Numbered from the stretch's first letter, positions 16,792 to 26,339 are shown. The stretch is 64,000 bases of DNA from Abditibacterium sp. (GCA_030448265.1 JAUJNG010000004.1:193541-257540); one strand, 5' to 3'. Program-made: numbers and translations. The notes: generated from the letters alone by a model not told the origin.

Positions 16792-18006
16792 TCAGCCGAT
16801 TTGCAGCATTCGATCCAACGCCAGTTTCGCCTCGCTCGCGGTTGGCTCCGGCACGATGATTTGATTGACCACGCGCCCCGCGATCAAATTCTCCATCACC
16901 CACAGCAGATGCGGCCCGTCCACGCGATACATCGTCGAACACACGCAGACATTGGGATTGAGGCTCAAAACCGTGCGGTCGGGATACTCCAGCGCCAATC
17001 TCGAAACGAGGTTGATTTCGGTTCCCACCGCGAAAACATCGCCAGGCTTTCCCGCCGCGATAATCTGGCGGATTTTCTCGGTCGAGCCGTAGCTGTCGGC
17101 CTTCACCACGACTTCATAGGTGCATTCGGGATGCACCACGACGTGAACGCCTGGGTGCTGGCGGCGCATATTGTCGATGTGAATCGGCATAAAGGTGCCG
17201 TGAACCGAACAATGCCCTTTCCAGAGCAGAATCGGCGCGCTCCTCAAGGTTTCTTCGCTTTGCCCGCCCATGTCCTGATGCGGATCCCACACCGCGCACT
17301 GTTCGAGCGAAAATCCCATTTCCAGCACCGCCGTGTTGCGCCCCAGATGCTGATCGGGGAAAAACAACAGCTTTTCGCCGCCCGCGCCGCCCTGCTCGAC
17401 GGGCGTGAGCGCCCAGTCCATGATTTTTTTGGCGTTGCTCGAAGTGCAGACCGCGCCGCCGTTGCGTCCCACGAACGCTTTCAAATTGGCCGCGCTGTTC
17501 ATGTAGGTGATGGGAATGATTTTCTGCCCCGCGCACGCTTCCAAAAGCGATTCCCACGCTTCCTCGACCTGATCGATGTCGGCCATATCGGCCATCGAGC
17601 AGCCGGCGTGAAGGTCGGGCAGAATCACTTTTTGATGCGGCGCCGACAAAATATCGGCGCTTTCAGCCATGAAATGCACGCCGCAAAAGATGAGAAATTC
17701 GGCTTCGGGCCGCGCCGCCGCGTCTTTGCAGAGTTTGAAGCTGTCGCCGCGAAAATCGGCCCAGCGAATCACTTCTTCGCGCTGATAATGATGGCCCAGA
17801 ACCACCAGACGCTCGCCCAGAATCGCGCGCGCCTGCGTAATGCCCGCCGCGATTTCATCGGGCGTCATGCGAACGTATTTTTCCGGCAAAGGCACCTGTA
17901 GCGCAGCGCCGCGCTCCATGGTGATGTGGCCGCTAAAACCGTCGCCGATTTGATGAATTTTGTCGAAAGCCGTCGCTAAATCGCCCTGCAATTGAAGAGT
18001 CGCCAT
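16792..18006 (-). CDS. nadA: Quinolinate synthase
   Basis: 404 residues. NadA condenses iminoaspartate with dihydroxyacetone phosphate to quinolinate in NAD synthesis and needs a 4Fe-4S cluster. Motifs seen: LGHHYQREEV near the start, FCGVHFMAESA, LPDLHAGCSM, YMNSAANLKAFVGR, the CTSSNA segment, FFPDQHLGRN, HPEC and CVCSTMYR, supplying the conserved cysteines. The ATG at 18006 has GGAG eight bases upstream, which decides the start. A strong terminator follows at 16717-16750. It is divergent from corA. Confidence 0.95.
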   Translation of the reverse strand: MATLQLQGDLATAFDKIHQIGDGFSGHITMERGAALQVPLPEKYVRMTPDEIAAGITQARAILGERLVVLGHHYQREEVIRWADFRGDSFKLCKDAAARPEAEFLIFCGVHFMAESADILSAPHQKVILPDLHAGCSMADMADIDQVEEAWESLLEACAGQKIIPITYMNSAANLKAFVGRNGGAVCTSSNAKKIMDWALTPVEQGGAGGEKLLFFPDQHLGRNTAVLEMGFSLEQCAVWDPHQDMGGQSEETLRSAPILLWKGHCSVHGTFMPIHIDNMRRQHPGVHVVVHPECTYEVVVKADSYGSTEKIRQIIAAGKPGDVFAVGTEINLVSRLALEYPDRTVLSLNPNVCVCSTMYRVDGPHLLWVMENLIAGRVVNQIIVPEPTASEAKLALDRMLQIG

Positions 18007-18130
18007 AATTTTTTCTCCGAACATCCAATGTTACGCACAATTTACAACTTCGTGCATTTTTTCACAAGCCCCCGCGCCGGAAATTGGCGTCGAGTGCGAA
18101 GTGCGGGCTAATGACGCAAAATAGGAGCCA

Positions 18131-19144
18131 ATGTTTCGTGCCTTTCTCTATCGCGTCGCGCAAAACCAGTTGACTTCTTTAGACGAAAAAACCCTCTTCG
18201 ACTGCGCGCTGCATTCCGACGCCAACGCGACTTCGCCATTGTGCAAGGTCGATTCGTTTTTGTGGATCGACGTGTCGGCTCCCTCGGCGAGCGAAATCGA
18301 GGCTCTGGCGCGGCGTTTCCAGCTCGACCCGCAAATTCTGGAGGACATTCGCTCCCACGAGGGCCGTCCCAAACTCCATGACTACGACGCTTATCTTTAT
18401 CTGATTTTCCACGCCATCACCCTTGAACTGGATGAGGACGAGCGTCTGGATGTGCGGGAGCAGGAAATCGACTGTCTGCTTGGCCCCGACTGGATTTTGA
18501 CGATTCACCCCCAGCCGGTGCCGCAGTTCGAAGACCTCGCCAAACGCTGGGTGAAAAAGCCGGATTGGATGCGAAACGGCCCGCCGCAACTGCTCTACGA
18601 ACTGATGGACTCGGTTTTGGACGGCTATTTTCCGGTTTTGGACTCGATGGACGAAAAAATCGACGATTTCGAGGACAGGCTTTACAATTCGGCGACTCTC
18701 GAAGCCGAAACCGGCTCGATGTCGGGCGAAATTTTCGTTCTCAAGCGCGCGCTTTTGGAAATCCGCCACCTCGCGGTTCCGACGCGCGATGTCGTCAACG
18801 TGCTTTTGCGCCGCGACGCGCAGGAAGGCGGGCACAACTTCGCGGCGTTTCAGGATTTATACGATCACGCCTCGCGCATTGTGGAAAACATCGACACCTA
18901 CCGCGAAATTCTGGGCGGCGCGCTCGATGCGTATCTGGCCATCGAATCGAACCGCATGAACGCGGTGATGAAGCGTTTCGCGGCCTATTCGATTATTTTG
19001 CTCGTCCCGACGCTGATTGCGGGCGTTTACGGCATGAATTTCGGCGATTTGCCCGCCGAACACGGCTTCTGGATTTCGATAAGTGCGATGATCGGTTCGA
19101 TTGGGGCGCTGGGAATCTATTTTCGCTGGCGCAAGTGGCTGTAA
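18131..19144 (+). CDS. corA: CorA-family Mg2+ transporter
   Basis: 337 residues. A long cytoplasmic N-terminal domain with acidic helices precedes two C-terminal transmembrane helices. The signature YGMNF lies at about residue 300 at the end of the first helix. It forms pentameric magnesium or cobalt channels in the inner membrane. An AGGAG-type ribosome site lies just before the ATG. The following gene is convergent, 23 bases away, with no clear terminator between. Confidence 0.93.
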   Translation: MFRAFLYRVAQNQLTSLDEKTLFDCALHSDANATSPLCKVDSFLWIDVSAPSASEIEALARRFQLDPQILEDIRSHEGRPKLHDYDAYLYLIFHAITLELDEDERLDVREQEIDCLLGPDWILTIHPQPVPQFEDLAKRWVKKPDWMRNGPPQLLYELMDSVLDGYFPVLDSMDEKIDDFEDRLYNSATLEAETGSMSGEIFVLKRALLEIRHLAVPTRDVVNVLLRRDAQEGGHNFAAFQDLYDHASRIVENIDTYREILGGALDAYLAIESNRMNAVMKRFAAYSIILLVPTLIAGVYGMNFGDLPAEHGFWISISAMIGSIGALGIYFRWRKWL

Positions 19145-19167
19145 ACGATGGCTGGGGTTCAACGGGT

Positions 19168-19518
19168 TCAAATCGAGCCGATGCCCAGGGTGTAGAGGAC
19201 ACAGGTTTCCACTTCAGCCAATGTTTGTTCGCCGACCTTGCCCAGTTTGGTGGTGAGTCGCGTTTCGTCCAAAACGCGCAATTGGTGACACAACAAAACC
19301 GATTCAGCCGTCAATCCGCCTTCGCCTCTGGCAACCTGAACGCACGATGGCAACGCCGCGCGTCGTAAATTGGTCGTGAAGGGAATCACCAGCGTCGTGG
19401 TTGTGGCTTTGTTTATCCGGTCATTTTGAAAGATGAGCACGGGACGAACGCCCGCTTGTTCGCTGCCTTGCACCGGATTGAGATCGGCATACCAAACCTC
19501 GCCGCGTCTGACGGTCAT
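19168..19518 (-). CDS. MazF/PemK-type toxin (endoribonuclease)
   Basis: 116 residues, the usual MazF size. RRGEVWYADLNPVQGSEQAG and RPVLIFQND are the characteristic N-terminal motifs, with TTLVIPFTTN and LLCHQLRVLD further on, matching the barrel fold of PemK/MazF RNases. It overlaps the upstream antitoxin by 4 bases (ATGA), so the pair is coupled. Expected to cleave mRNA when the antitoxin is degraded. Confidence 0.93.
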   Translation of the reverse strand: MTVRRGEVWYADLNPVQGSEQAGVRPVLIFQNDRINKATTTTLVIPFTTNLRRAALPSCVQVARGEGGLTAESVLLCHQLRVLDETRLTTKLGKVGEQTLAEVETCVLYTLGIGSI

Positions 19519-19739
19519 TGGGCATCCTCTTGCTCCAGACCATGAGCGTAATTTTCGATGCCAGATTCGGCTAACTCTCGGTCTTCCTGCTCAAATTCGC
19601 TGTAAAGCAATGATAGGCGAGTTTCATCTAATGATGTGCGCGCGCGAAATTTGAGAAAAGAAAGATATTCGGCAACGGCCTGAAGTTCCTTTTCCCCAAG
19701 TGTTTCGACTTCGTGAGCGACATATTCTTTAAGAGACAT
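19515..19739 (-). CDS. Antitoxin of the MazF-type module
   Basis: 74 residues, very acidic in the C-terminal half (EFEQEDRELAESG), which would wrap the toxin. The N-terminal half (VETLGEKELQAVAEYLSFLKFRAR) resembles small antitoxins of the DUF2281/Phd-like type more than classical MazE. Gene order antitoxin-toxin with 4-base overlap supports the call. Confidence 0.78.
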   Translation of the reverse strand: MSLKEYVAHEVETLGEKELQAVAEYLSFLKFRARTSLDETRLSLLYSEFEQEDRELAESGIENYAHGLEQEDAQ

Positions 19740-19791
19740 AGCTTAACCTCCGTTTGGCCCAATGCGAACGAGAGTATTTTAACGCACGCAT

Positions 19792-21072
19792 TCAAGCCGT
19801 TTTCGCTTTTCTCGACGAACCGGTAATCAATCTCGAACTGCGCGAGAACGACATATACGAATACGCCCAGTTGAGCAACACCAGCGCGCGATTTTCAAAG
19901 CCGATGAGAAAGTAAATGTGAATGAAAAGCCACATCAGCCAGGCGATGAAACCCTTGACTTTGACGCCTTTAGCAATCCCTACGGCGGAGTTGCGGCCAA
20001 TGGTGGCGAGTTGGCCTCGGTCGTGATAGATGAACTCGGTGGTTGGTTCGCCCGCGACGAGCGCGCCGATGTTTCTGGCGGCGTGGACGCCCATTTGAAT
20101 CGCCGTCGGCGCGATGCCAGGCAACGGATCTTTGCCAGGCGGGGTCGAGTTGGCCAGATCGCCGATGACGAAAACGTTTTGGTGTTCAGGAATCGACAAA
20201 TCGGGGTTGACGATCACGCGCCCGCCTTTATCGAGCGGCACGCCCAGCGTTTTGCCAAGCGGCGAAGCCAGAACGCCCGCACCCCAGATCACGGTCTTGG
20301 CGGGAATGAAATGGTCGCCGACGTAAACGCCCTCGGCGGTGATGTTGGTGACGCGATTTCCGGTTCGCACTTCGACTCCGGTGCGCTCCAACATTTTGCG
20401 GCCCGCGTCGCTCAAATCGTCGGGGTATTCGGGCAAAATGCGGTCGCCGCTCTGGAGCAGAATCACTTTCGAGCCGGTGGGGTCGATGGAGCGAAAATCG
20501 CCTTTGAGAGTTTGCGAGGCGATTTCGCGGATGGCACCCGCCATTTCGACGCCCGTCGGCCCGCCGCCGATGATGACGAAAGAAAGATAAGCGTCGCGTT
20601 CTTTGGAGCCGGTGGGCAGCCGCTCGGCGCTTTCGTAGGCGCAAAACAGGCGGCGCCGAATATCGAGCGCGTCTTCGATGGTTTTGAGACCTGGCGCGAA
20701 CTGCGCCCATTCGTCGTGGCCGAAATAAGTGCCCGTCGCGCCCGTCGCCACAATCAAATAATCGAAATGAAAGTCGCCTTCATCGAGAATGACGCGCTTG
20801 CCGTCCATGTCGATGCTGGTGGCCTCGCCCATGATGACGCGCACGTTTTTGTGGCGGCGCAGAATGGAGCGAATCGGCGACGCGATATCGCCCGCCGACA
20901 GCGCCGCCGTCGCAACCTGATACAAAAGCGGCTGGAAAAGATGATAATTTTCTTTGTCAATGACGGTAATATCGACGGGGTGACGCGCCAGAGATTGGGC
21001 CGCGTAGAGTCCGCCGAATCCGCCGCCGACGATAACCACGTGCGGTCGCGGGCCTTTAATTGGGGTTGCCAT
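19792..21072 (-). CDS. ndh: Type II NADH dehydrogenase
   Basis: 426 residues. FAD motif VIVGGGFGGLYAAQSL at the N-terminus and the second dinucleotide motif FVIIGGGPTGVEMAG at about 165-180. VFVIGDLA and the AIQMGVHAA segment are typical of NDH-2. The C-terminal amphipathic/hydrophobic part (FIAWLMWLFIHIYFLIGF) would attach it to the membrane face. It passes electrons from NADH to quinone without pumping protons. An inverted repeat (21111-21182) separates it from the upstream WD40 gene. Confidence 0.94.
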   Translation of the reverse strand: MATPIKGPRPHVVIVGGGFGGLYAAQSLARHPVDITVIDKENYHLFQPLLYQVATAALSAGDIASPIRSILRRHKNVRVIMGEATSIDMDGKRVILDEGDFHFDYLIVATGATGTYFGHDEWAQFAPGLKTIEDALDIRRRLFCAYESAERLPTGSKERDAYLSFVIIGGGPTGVEMAGAIREIASQTLKGDFRSIDPTGSKVILLQSGDRILPEYPDDLSDAGRKMLERTGVEVRTGNRVTNITAEGVYVGDHFIPAKTVIWGAGVLASPLGKTLGVPLDKGGRVIVNPDLSIPEHQNVFVIGDLANSTPPGKDPLPGIAPTAIQMGVHAARNIGALVAGEPTTEFIYHDRGQLATIGRNSAVGIAKGVKVKGFIAWLMWLFIHIYFLIGFENRALVLLNWAYSYMSFSRSSRLITGSSRKAKTA

Positions 21073-21110
21073 AACGAAGCGCGGAGACGCAACTAACGTG
21101 CCTTCAACAA

Positions 21111-21182
21111 TTGAACCTCATTGGCGCCAAGACGCAAAGAAATTCAAAAACTCTTTGCGTCTTTGCGCCAATGCGGTTCAAT
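21111..21182. repeat. Inverted repeat, about 30-bp arms
   Basis: TTGAACC...GGCGC..AAGACGCAAAGA on the left pairs with its complement on the right with two or three mismatches around a 12-base loop. The right arm includes the TGA stop (21178-21180) of the WD40 gene. Confidence 0.85.
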
Positions 21183-23232
21183 TTTCACCAACTTCCCAAA
21201 CCGTGACGCCGCCGCTTCCGACCGTTCCAATGAGGCGCCCGTCGCGCGAGGTCGTCACCGTTCGAACCCCCAGAGGCACCGCGAGAGTTTGAGTCACAGC
21301 GCCTTCTTTCGCGTTCCAAACTCGCAGCGCGCCGTGCCCCAGCGCGCCGTCGCCCCACGACACAACTCGATCCGAAGGCAAAAATGCCACGTTAATCGAG
21401 GCGCTCTGGCCGTTCCAATTCAGGCCCAGATTCCTGCGCCACAGAACCTGTTCGTCGGCGGCGCGCAAAACCACGATTTCGCCCTTGGTCGTGCCCAAAA
21501 CCAGGCGTTGCCCGCTCGGACAGCGCGCCAGGGAAAACACATCGCGCACCGAAGAAAGGCGACGTGTAAGCGTGCCGTCGCGGTTCCAGATCGAAACGCC
21601 GTCGCTGCCGCCAACCAGCAGAGAACGCGCGTCGCTCGACCAAATCAGAGCCAAATCGTTTCGTTTTTCATCGCCGCCAACGTAGCGCGGCCAGCCGCTT
21701 TTGGTCACTTCGCCGTCCAAGACCGCGACGCGCTTTCCCGTTGCATCCAGAATTTGCGCCGGCCCGCGCCCGCCCGCAACCGCCAGAAGCGCGCCGTCGG
21801 GCGACCATTGCAGCGCCGTGATGCCGTAACTGTTGTAGCCGCTCGGCGTTTCGCTCACGATTTTGCGGTCGGCAACACGCCAGATGCGAATCGTGTCCTC
21901 GCCGCAACTGCCGTTGTTGCCCGTCGCCAGAAACTGGCCGTCGCGCGACCAGGCGAGCGTGCTGAGGCCGTTGTTCGACTTGTCCAGACGCGCGCCGACT
22001 TTGCCGCCGCGCCAGTTCCATAAAATCACTTCGCCGGAGCCGAAGTCGCCGGTCGCGAGGGTCTTGCCATCCGGCGAAAACGCGAGGCTTTCGGCGCCAT
22101 AATCAAACGATTCGATTTCGCGCTGGAGTTGGCCGCCTGGCAGAGCATAAAAGCGCAGTCCGCCGCGCCAGGGCAGAGCGAAAGTGCGGCCATCGGGCGA
22201 AAATCCAGGAATGGCCGCGTAAGGATCGCTTTCCCAATTGAAACGACGCAAAATCTGGCCGCTTTGCGCCGCGCGCAGGAGGTGAACGATTTTCGCGCCG
22301 TTTTTCTCGCGCGTCAGCGCCCATTTACCGTCGCGCGAAAAACCCAGAAACGGATTGGGGCCGTATTGTTCGCTGTTGATTCTCCACAGCATTTTGCCGT
22401 CGCGAGCGCGGTAAACACCGCTCCGAAAGCTTTGCAGCGCGAACGATTCGCCGTCGGGCGACCAGCCTTTGATGTCGTAGCCCGCCACGCCGACGGGCGC
22501 GGCGCGAGGCTGGGAAACGGGTCGAATCTGCAAATCGTTGCGATGGCGCGTCCATAAATAGCGGCCATCGGGCGAAGTTTGCGGCGCGTTTTTGCTCGGC
22601 ATCGCGCGCCTTGCTGTAATTTTTCCATCTTGCACGCGCCAGATTTGAGTATTGAACCCCGCATTGATTTGCAACGAGGCTTCGCGCTCGCTCACGATTT
22701 GAATAGTGCCCGTCGGTCGACCCGACGACGTGACGCGCACGACTTCTTCGACTCGCCACATCACTTCTGCGGTGCCCACGTTCCACAGCGCGGCCCAAAC
22801 CGTGTATTTTTCGGGAGATTTTCCAGGCGTAAAACCACCGCGCGGCAAAAAGTAGCCCCAGGAAGCGAACCTTTTTCCATCGCGCGACCAGACGCTGGCT
22901 ACGGTTTGCGGCGGCAAATCGAAAGTGCGCGTCGCATCGAAAACGCTCCCAAGGCGGCGCGCGACGCTTCCATCGGAAACGCGCAGCAGCGTCGCGTCGG
23001 CGCCGCCAGTCTGCGCCATCAACGTCCAGTCCGGCGAAAACTGCGCGTTTTTGAGACTGGCGCGCGCCCATTTCGGCTCGAACGGCGTGCGCGGCGCGCT
23101 CACGATTTCGGGCGCGAAAGCCGCGAGGGAAGTCTGGGACGGGGCTTTTGCGGCGCGTGGCCGCAGTGAAAGCACGGCGCCCACGGCGACCACAACAAAA
23201 ATGGCGACGAACGCGCGGCGTGAAGGTGACAT
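21178..23232 (-). CDS. Exported WD40-like beta-propeller protein
   Basis: 684 residues with an N-terminal signal anchor (AFVAIFVVVAVGAVLSL). The rest is repeated propeller blades of the type LAFSPDGKTLATGDFGSG and LQWSPDGALLAVAG, about 10-14 blades, consistent with one or two propellers. Such domains are protein-binding scaffolds; no enzymatic domain is seen. Both ends are bordered by hairpins (21111-21182 and 23274-23319), and the stop codon is inside one of them. Confidence 0.85.
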   Translation of the reverse strand: MSPSRRAFVAIFVVVAVGAVLSLRPRAAKAPSQTSLAAFAPEIVSAPRTPFEPKWARASLKNAQFSPDWTLMAQTGGADATLLRVSDGSVARRLGSVFDATRTFDLPPQTVASVWSRDGKRFASWGYFLPRGGFTPGKSPEKYTVWAALWNVGTAEVMWRVEEVVRVTSSGRPTGTIQIVSEREASLQINAGFNTQIWRVQDGKITARRAMPSKNAPQTSPDGRYLWTRHRNDLQIRPVSQPRAAPVGVAGYDIKGWSPDGESFALQSFRSGVYRARDGKMLWRINSEQYGPNPFLGFSRDGKWALTREKNGAKIVHLLRAAQSGQILRRFNWESDPYAAIPGFSPDGRTFALPWRGGLRFYALPGGQLQREIESFDYGAESLAFSPDGKTLATGDFGSGEVILWNWRGGKVGARLDKSNNGLSTLAWSRDGQFLATGNNGSCGEDTIRIWRVADRKIVSETPSGYNSYGITALQWSPDGALLAVAGGRGPAQILDATGKRVAVLDGEVTKSGWPRYVGGDEKRNDLALIWSSDARSLLVGGSDGVSIWNRDGTLTRRLSSVRDVFSLARCPSGQRLVLGTTKGEIVVLRAADEQVLWRRNLGLNWNGQSASINVAFLPSDRVVSWGDGALGHGALRVWNAKEGAVTQTLAVPLGVRTVTTSRDGRLIGTVGSGGVTVWEVGEN

Positions 23233-23273
23233 GGGCCTTCAGTTTCGTCAAAAGAATGTCTCGGACAAATCAA

Positions 23274-23319
23274 ACCGCAAAGGCGCAAAGAAGGTTAAAT
23301 TTCTTTGCGCCTTTGCGGT
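23274..23319. repeat. Inverted repeat, perfect 19-bp arms
   Basis: ACCGCAAAGGCGCAAAGAA at 23274-23292 and its exact complement at 23301-23319, 8-base loop. Sequence motif (GGCGCAAAG) is related to the repeat at 21111-21182. Lies between the PIN pseudogene stop and the WD40 start. Confidence 0.9.
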
Positions 23320-23341
23320 GAATTTTCACACCAATTGCACT

Positions 23342-23730
23342 TCACCCTCTCATCAACGCCGTGAAACCGGCTTGGGCGAAATGTGAATCGAAAGTTAGGG
23401 CGGATGCCATGCCCCTTTGACGCATCACAGTGAACGAGATGCAATCGACTAAGCTCCACTGTTTGTCGAGATAGGTGCGGTAAAGCTGAAACGACTGCTC
23501 CCAAAGTTCGGGTGTGAGGCGCACGATTTCGACTTCGGGCGAATGGGTGAGCGTTTCGATCATTTGGACGGCGGAAGCCTTGCCGTTGCGACTTAGCGCA
23601 TTGCCGGCCTCGAGCAAAACCACTTCGGTGGTGTTTAACGGCTGATTCTCGAAAATATCGGTGAGTTCAACGGCTTTGGCGTGGTAGAGGTCTCGTTGTT
23701 GAGGAAAGCCACGAGGAAAAGCGTGTCCAT
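23342..23730 (-). pseudogene. Frameshifted PIN-domain toxin
   Basis: The first codons from 23730 read MDTLFLVAFLNN, a normal PIN start with its first Asp. The rest of the domain is in another frame: DLYHAKAVELTDIFENQ, then VVLLEAGNALSRNGKA, DCISF and FDSHFAQAGF. Restoring one base in the GTTGTTG stretch near 23697-23702 joins the frames into a full-length PIN protein of about 130 residues. The gene therefore looks inactivated, unless the missing base is a sequencing error. Its antitoxin (23738-23953) is intact and just upstream. Confidence 0.8.
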
Positions 23731-23737
23731 GAAGATT

Positions 23738-23953
23738 TTACGGGACACGCTTTTCTCCGCTCATGTAGAGGTCGAGGTTGGTGGCGAAATCTTCGGGCGC
23801 GTCGATCTTTGGGATGCTCCTGAGTTTCGCCATGAAACTTTGCGGCTCCCCTTTCTTCGCCTCGGCGAACTGTTTGACAATAGGATAAAGCTCGTTGAGT
23901 TGGGTTTCGTTCATGGCTTCAATCTCGGCTTCGATCAATTCTCTGGTGCTCAT
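23738..23953 (-). CDS. Antitoxin of the broken PIN module
   Basis: 71 residues, helical and acidic (ELIEAEIEAMNETQLNELYP), with a C-terminal toxin-binding type tail containing SIPKIDAPEDFATN. It overlaps or abuts the first codons of the PIN gene at 23730-23748, the usual antitoxin-toxin order. No obvious DNA-binding motif is seen beyond the N-terminal helix. Confidence 0.7.
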   Translation of the reverse strand: MSTRELIEAEIEAMNETQLNELYPIVKQFAEAKKGEPQSFMAKLRSIPKIDAPEDFATNLDLYMSGEKRVP

Positions 23954-24103
23954 TTTGGCTCCTCTAAAGAAAATTATAAGATGCGGACGATGGCCCTGAC
24001 CCGCCTTTCGAGGGAGTTGCCAGCAAAATCTGCCGCGCCGGTCGGCAGGTTGAGGGCTGCAAGAAAGAACCAGCTTCGCGGGGAATTGATTGAGATCGAG
24101 CTT

Positions 24104-24907
24104 TCAATCCACCTGTTCTTGAACCCATTCCAACCAGGAGACCAACTTTATCGCGTATTCACGAACCTCTGTCGCTGTTGTGCTGATAGGAGTAATGTAA
24201 ATGCTTTGCGTATGTTTCAAGAAATCCGCCCATTCTGGCTGGGTAGCGATGAGAAAAGGAAATATGTCGGCACCTTTCCCAGATTTGTATTTGCCTTGAG
24301 ACATCATCAAATACGCGCCGCCTATAACAGCCAAACGTGCTAATTTACGAAGTTTCAAGGATGGATCGTTGGGAAGATCGAAGTCACTGCGGTTCGTGGG
24401 TTCGAGTCCTGCTGCGTAACAAGCTAAAATCAATGGATCGAGGGCTATTCCCCAACGTGCCAAAGATCTATCAGGAGGCGGTAAGGTTAGCCCTTTCGTA
24501 ACATCCTCACCAAAAACAAGCGTCGAATCACAAAGAAGGTCGTAAGCAAGGCTTCTATTTGCCATCTGTTGTTTTTCGGTATCGGTTGCGATTGTGTTGT
24601 GCGGCGCTCTGGATATGTCAATTGGATGAGAAATTTTCCACCAGGCAAGGTCAGGGAATTCTGCTTCCAGTTGGTCGTTAATTTGATCTTTGACCCAATC
24701 GCGGTCGGATTCATTCGGATTCTCGACAAAAATGTAAAGGTCAATATCCGAAACCCCGCGCACAGCCTCTTGACGCTGAACGCTGCCCGAAACGTAAATA
24801 GCAACCAAACGCTCTTGATAATGGTTGATACATTCCTCCACGCAACGCGCGACAACACCCGCAAAGAACGCGTCTTGAAACTTGTCTAAATTGATAGCTT
24901 TCTTCAT
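24104..24907 (-). CDS. Nucleotidyltransferase-fold protein
   Basis: 267 residues. The N-terminal part has the pol-beta type nucleotidyltransferase signature GSVQRQ...GVSDIDLYI, with the two catalytic Asp of SDID, followed by a helical C-terminal half. It resembles aminoglycoside adenylyltransferase-like or MNT-type enzymes that transfer NMP to a small molecule or protein; the target is unknown. Base composition is visibly more A+T-rich than the neighbours, suggesting acquisition. It starts 4 bases from the end of rimO only as adjacency (rimO is downstream on the same strand). Confidence 0.75.
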   Translation of the reverse strand: MKKAINLDKFQDAFFAGVVARCVEECINHYQERLVAIYVSGSVQRQEAVRGVSDIDLYIFVENPNESDRDWVKDQINDQLEAEFPDLAWWKISHPIDISRAPHNTIATDTEKQQMANRSLAYDLLCDSTLVFGEDVTKGLTLPPPDRSLARWGIALDPLILACYAAGLEPTNRSDFDLPNDPSLKLRKLARLAVIGGAYLMMSQGKYKSGKGADIFPFLIATQPEWADFLKHTQSIYITPISTTATEVREYAIKLVSWLEWVQEQVD

Positions 24908-24911
24908 TTTG

Positions 24912-26339
24912 TCAGGCTAATTTCCCGCTCAAATCATATTCGGTGCAGCCCGAAACGCGCACGCGCACGAACTCGCCCGCTTGATGATGGCGGCGTTCGC
25001 GCGGACTCATTTTGACGAACACGTTGCCGTCCACATCGGGCGCGTCGCGCTCGCCGCGTCCGACCATGCCGCCCGCTTCCTCGCTTTCAAGCAGAACGTC
25101 GATGGTCTTGCCGATGAAACCGCGGTTTTTTTGCAGCGAAACTTTCTGTTGCAGCAGATTGAGCGCGTGATAACGCTGCTCGATGACTTCGGCCTCGACT
25201 TTGGCGTCCAAACCGAAAGAGAGCGCCGAATTTTCGTCGGAGAACTGGAAAACGCCGATGCGGTCGAATTTTTGGGCTTTCACGAAGTCGCAGAGTTCTT
25301 TGAAATGTTCGTCGCGCTCGCCAGGGAAGCCGACGATGAAAGAGGTGCGAATGCCGATTTCCGGCGCCAGAGCGCGAAAACGGTCGAGCAGTTTGGCGTA
25401 AGATTCCGAGTTTCCACCGCGCCGCATGCGCGCCAGAACTTCGCGCGCGGCGTGTTGGAGCGGAATATCGAGATAGCGCGCCACGCGCGGCGCGGTGCAG
25501 AGTGCTTCGATGAACTCGTCGTTGACCTGCGAGGGATAAGCGTATAAAACACGAATCCATTTCAATTCCTCGATTTTGGAGAGTTCATTCAAGAGCGCGC
25601 CAAGCGACATTTTGCCGTAGAGATCGAAGCCGTAGCGCGTCGAATCCTGCGCGACTAAAACGATTTCGTGCGCGCCCGATGCGGCCAGTTGGCGCGCTTC
25701 CTGGGCGATGGATTCGATGGGGCGGCTTCGGAACGGGCCGCGCAGTTGCGGAATGATGCAAAACGAGCAGCTGTGGTCGCAGCCCTCGGCGATTTTGAGA
25801 TAGGCCGTCCAAGGCGGCGTGGCGCGCAGACGCGGCGTGGTGTGATCGTAAACGTAGGTGTGCGCTTTGGTGGGCGTGACGGCGAGTTGAATCAGGCCGC
25901 CCCCGCCGCTCGGCGCCACGAAACCGCGCGGTTTGGGTTTGAGTGCGCCGTCAACGGCTTCGACGATGGCACCGAAATCCGCCGAACCTAAAATCGCATC
26001 GACTTCGGGCACGCGCATTTTGATGAGCTGCGCGTCGCGCTGCGGCAGACAGCCCGTCGCCACCACCGCGCGGCATTTGCCGGTTTTTTTGCGCGCGGCG
26101 ACCTCGGACAGCGTTTGCAGGCTTTCCTCGACGGCGGCGCCCAGAAAACCGCAGGTGTTGACGATAATCGCGTCGGCGTCGTCAATTTCGCTGGTGATTT
26201 TGTAACCCGCGCCCTGCAACAGGCCCAGCATCACTTCAGAATCGACCAAATTTTTGGAACAGCCGAGCGAAATCAGCCCGACGCTTTTTTGCTCGCCCGC
26301 AAGCGGACTTATCACGACATCTCTTTCTAAAACAGCCAT
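24912..26339 (-). CDS. rimO: Ribosomal protein S12 methylthiotransferase RimO
   Basis: 475 residues. The N-terminal MTTase domain begins SVGLISLGCSKNLVDSEVML; the radical-SAM core has CDHSCSFCIIPQLRGPFRSR with the CxxxCxxC cluster; a C-terminal TRAM-like domain ends the protein. RimO adds a methylthio group to an Asp of ribosomal protein S12. The SLGCSKN sequence favours RimO over MiaB. The ATG at 26339 is used; an upstream in-frame start exists at 26363 but adds only basic residues. Confidence 0.93.
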   Translation of the reverse strand: MAVLERDVVISPLAGEQKSVGLISLGCSKNLVDSEVMLGLLQGAGYKITSEIDDADAIIVNTCGFLGAAVEESLQTLSEVAARKKTGKCRAVVATGCLPQRDAQLIKMRVPEVDAILGSADFGAIVEAVDGALKPKPRGFVAPSGGGGLIQLAVTPTKAHTYVYDHTTPRLRATPPWTAYLKIAEGCDHSCSFCIIPQLRGPFRSRPIESIAQEARQLAASGAHEIVLVAQDSTRYGFDLYGKMSLGALLNELSKIEELKWIRVLYAYPSQVNDEFIEALCTAPRVARYLDIPLQHAAREVLARMRRGGNSESYAKLLDRFRALAPEIGIRTSFIVGFPGERDEHFKELCDFVKAQKFDRIGVFQFSDENSALSFGLDAKVEAEVIEQRYHALNLLQQKVSLQKNRGFIGKTIDVLLESEEAGGMVGRGERDAPDVDGNVFVKMSPRERRHHQAGEFVRVRVSGCTEYDLSGKLA

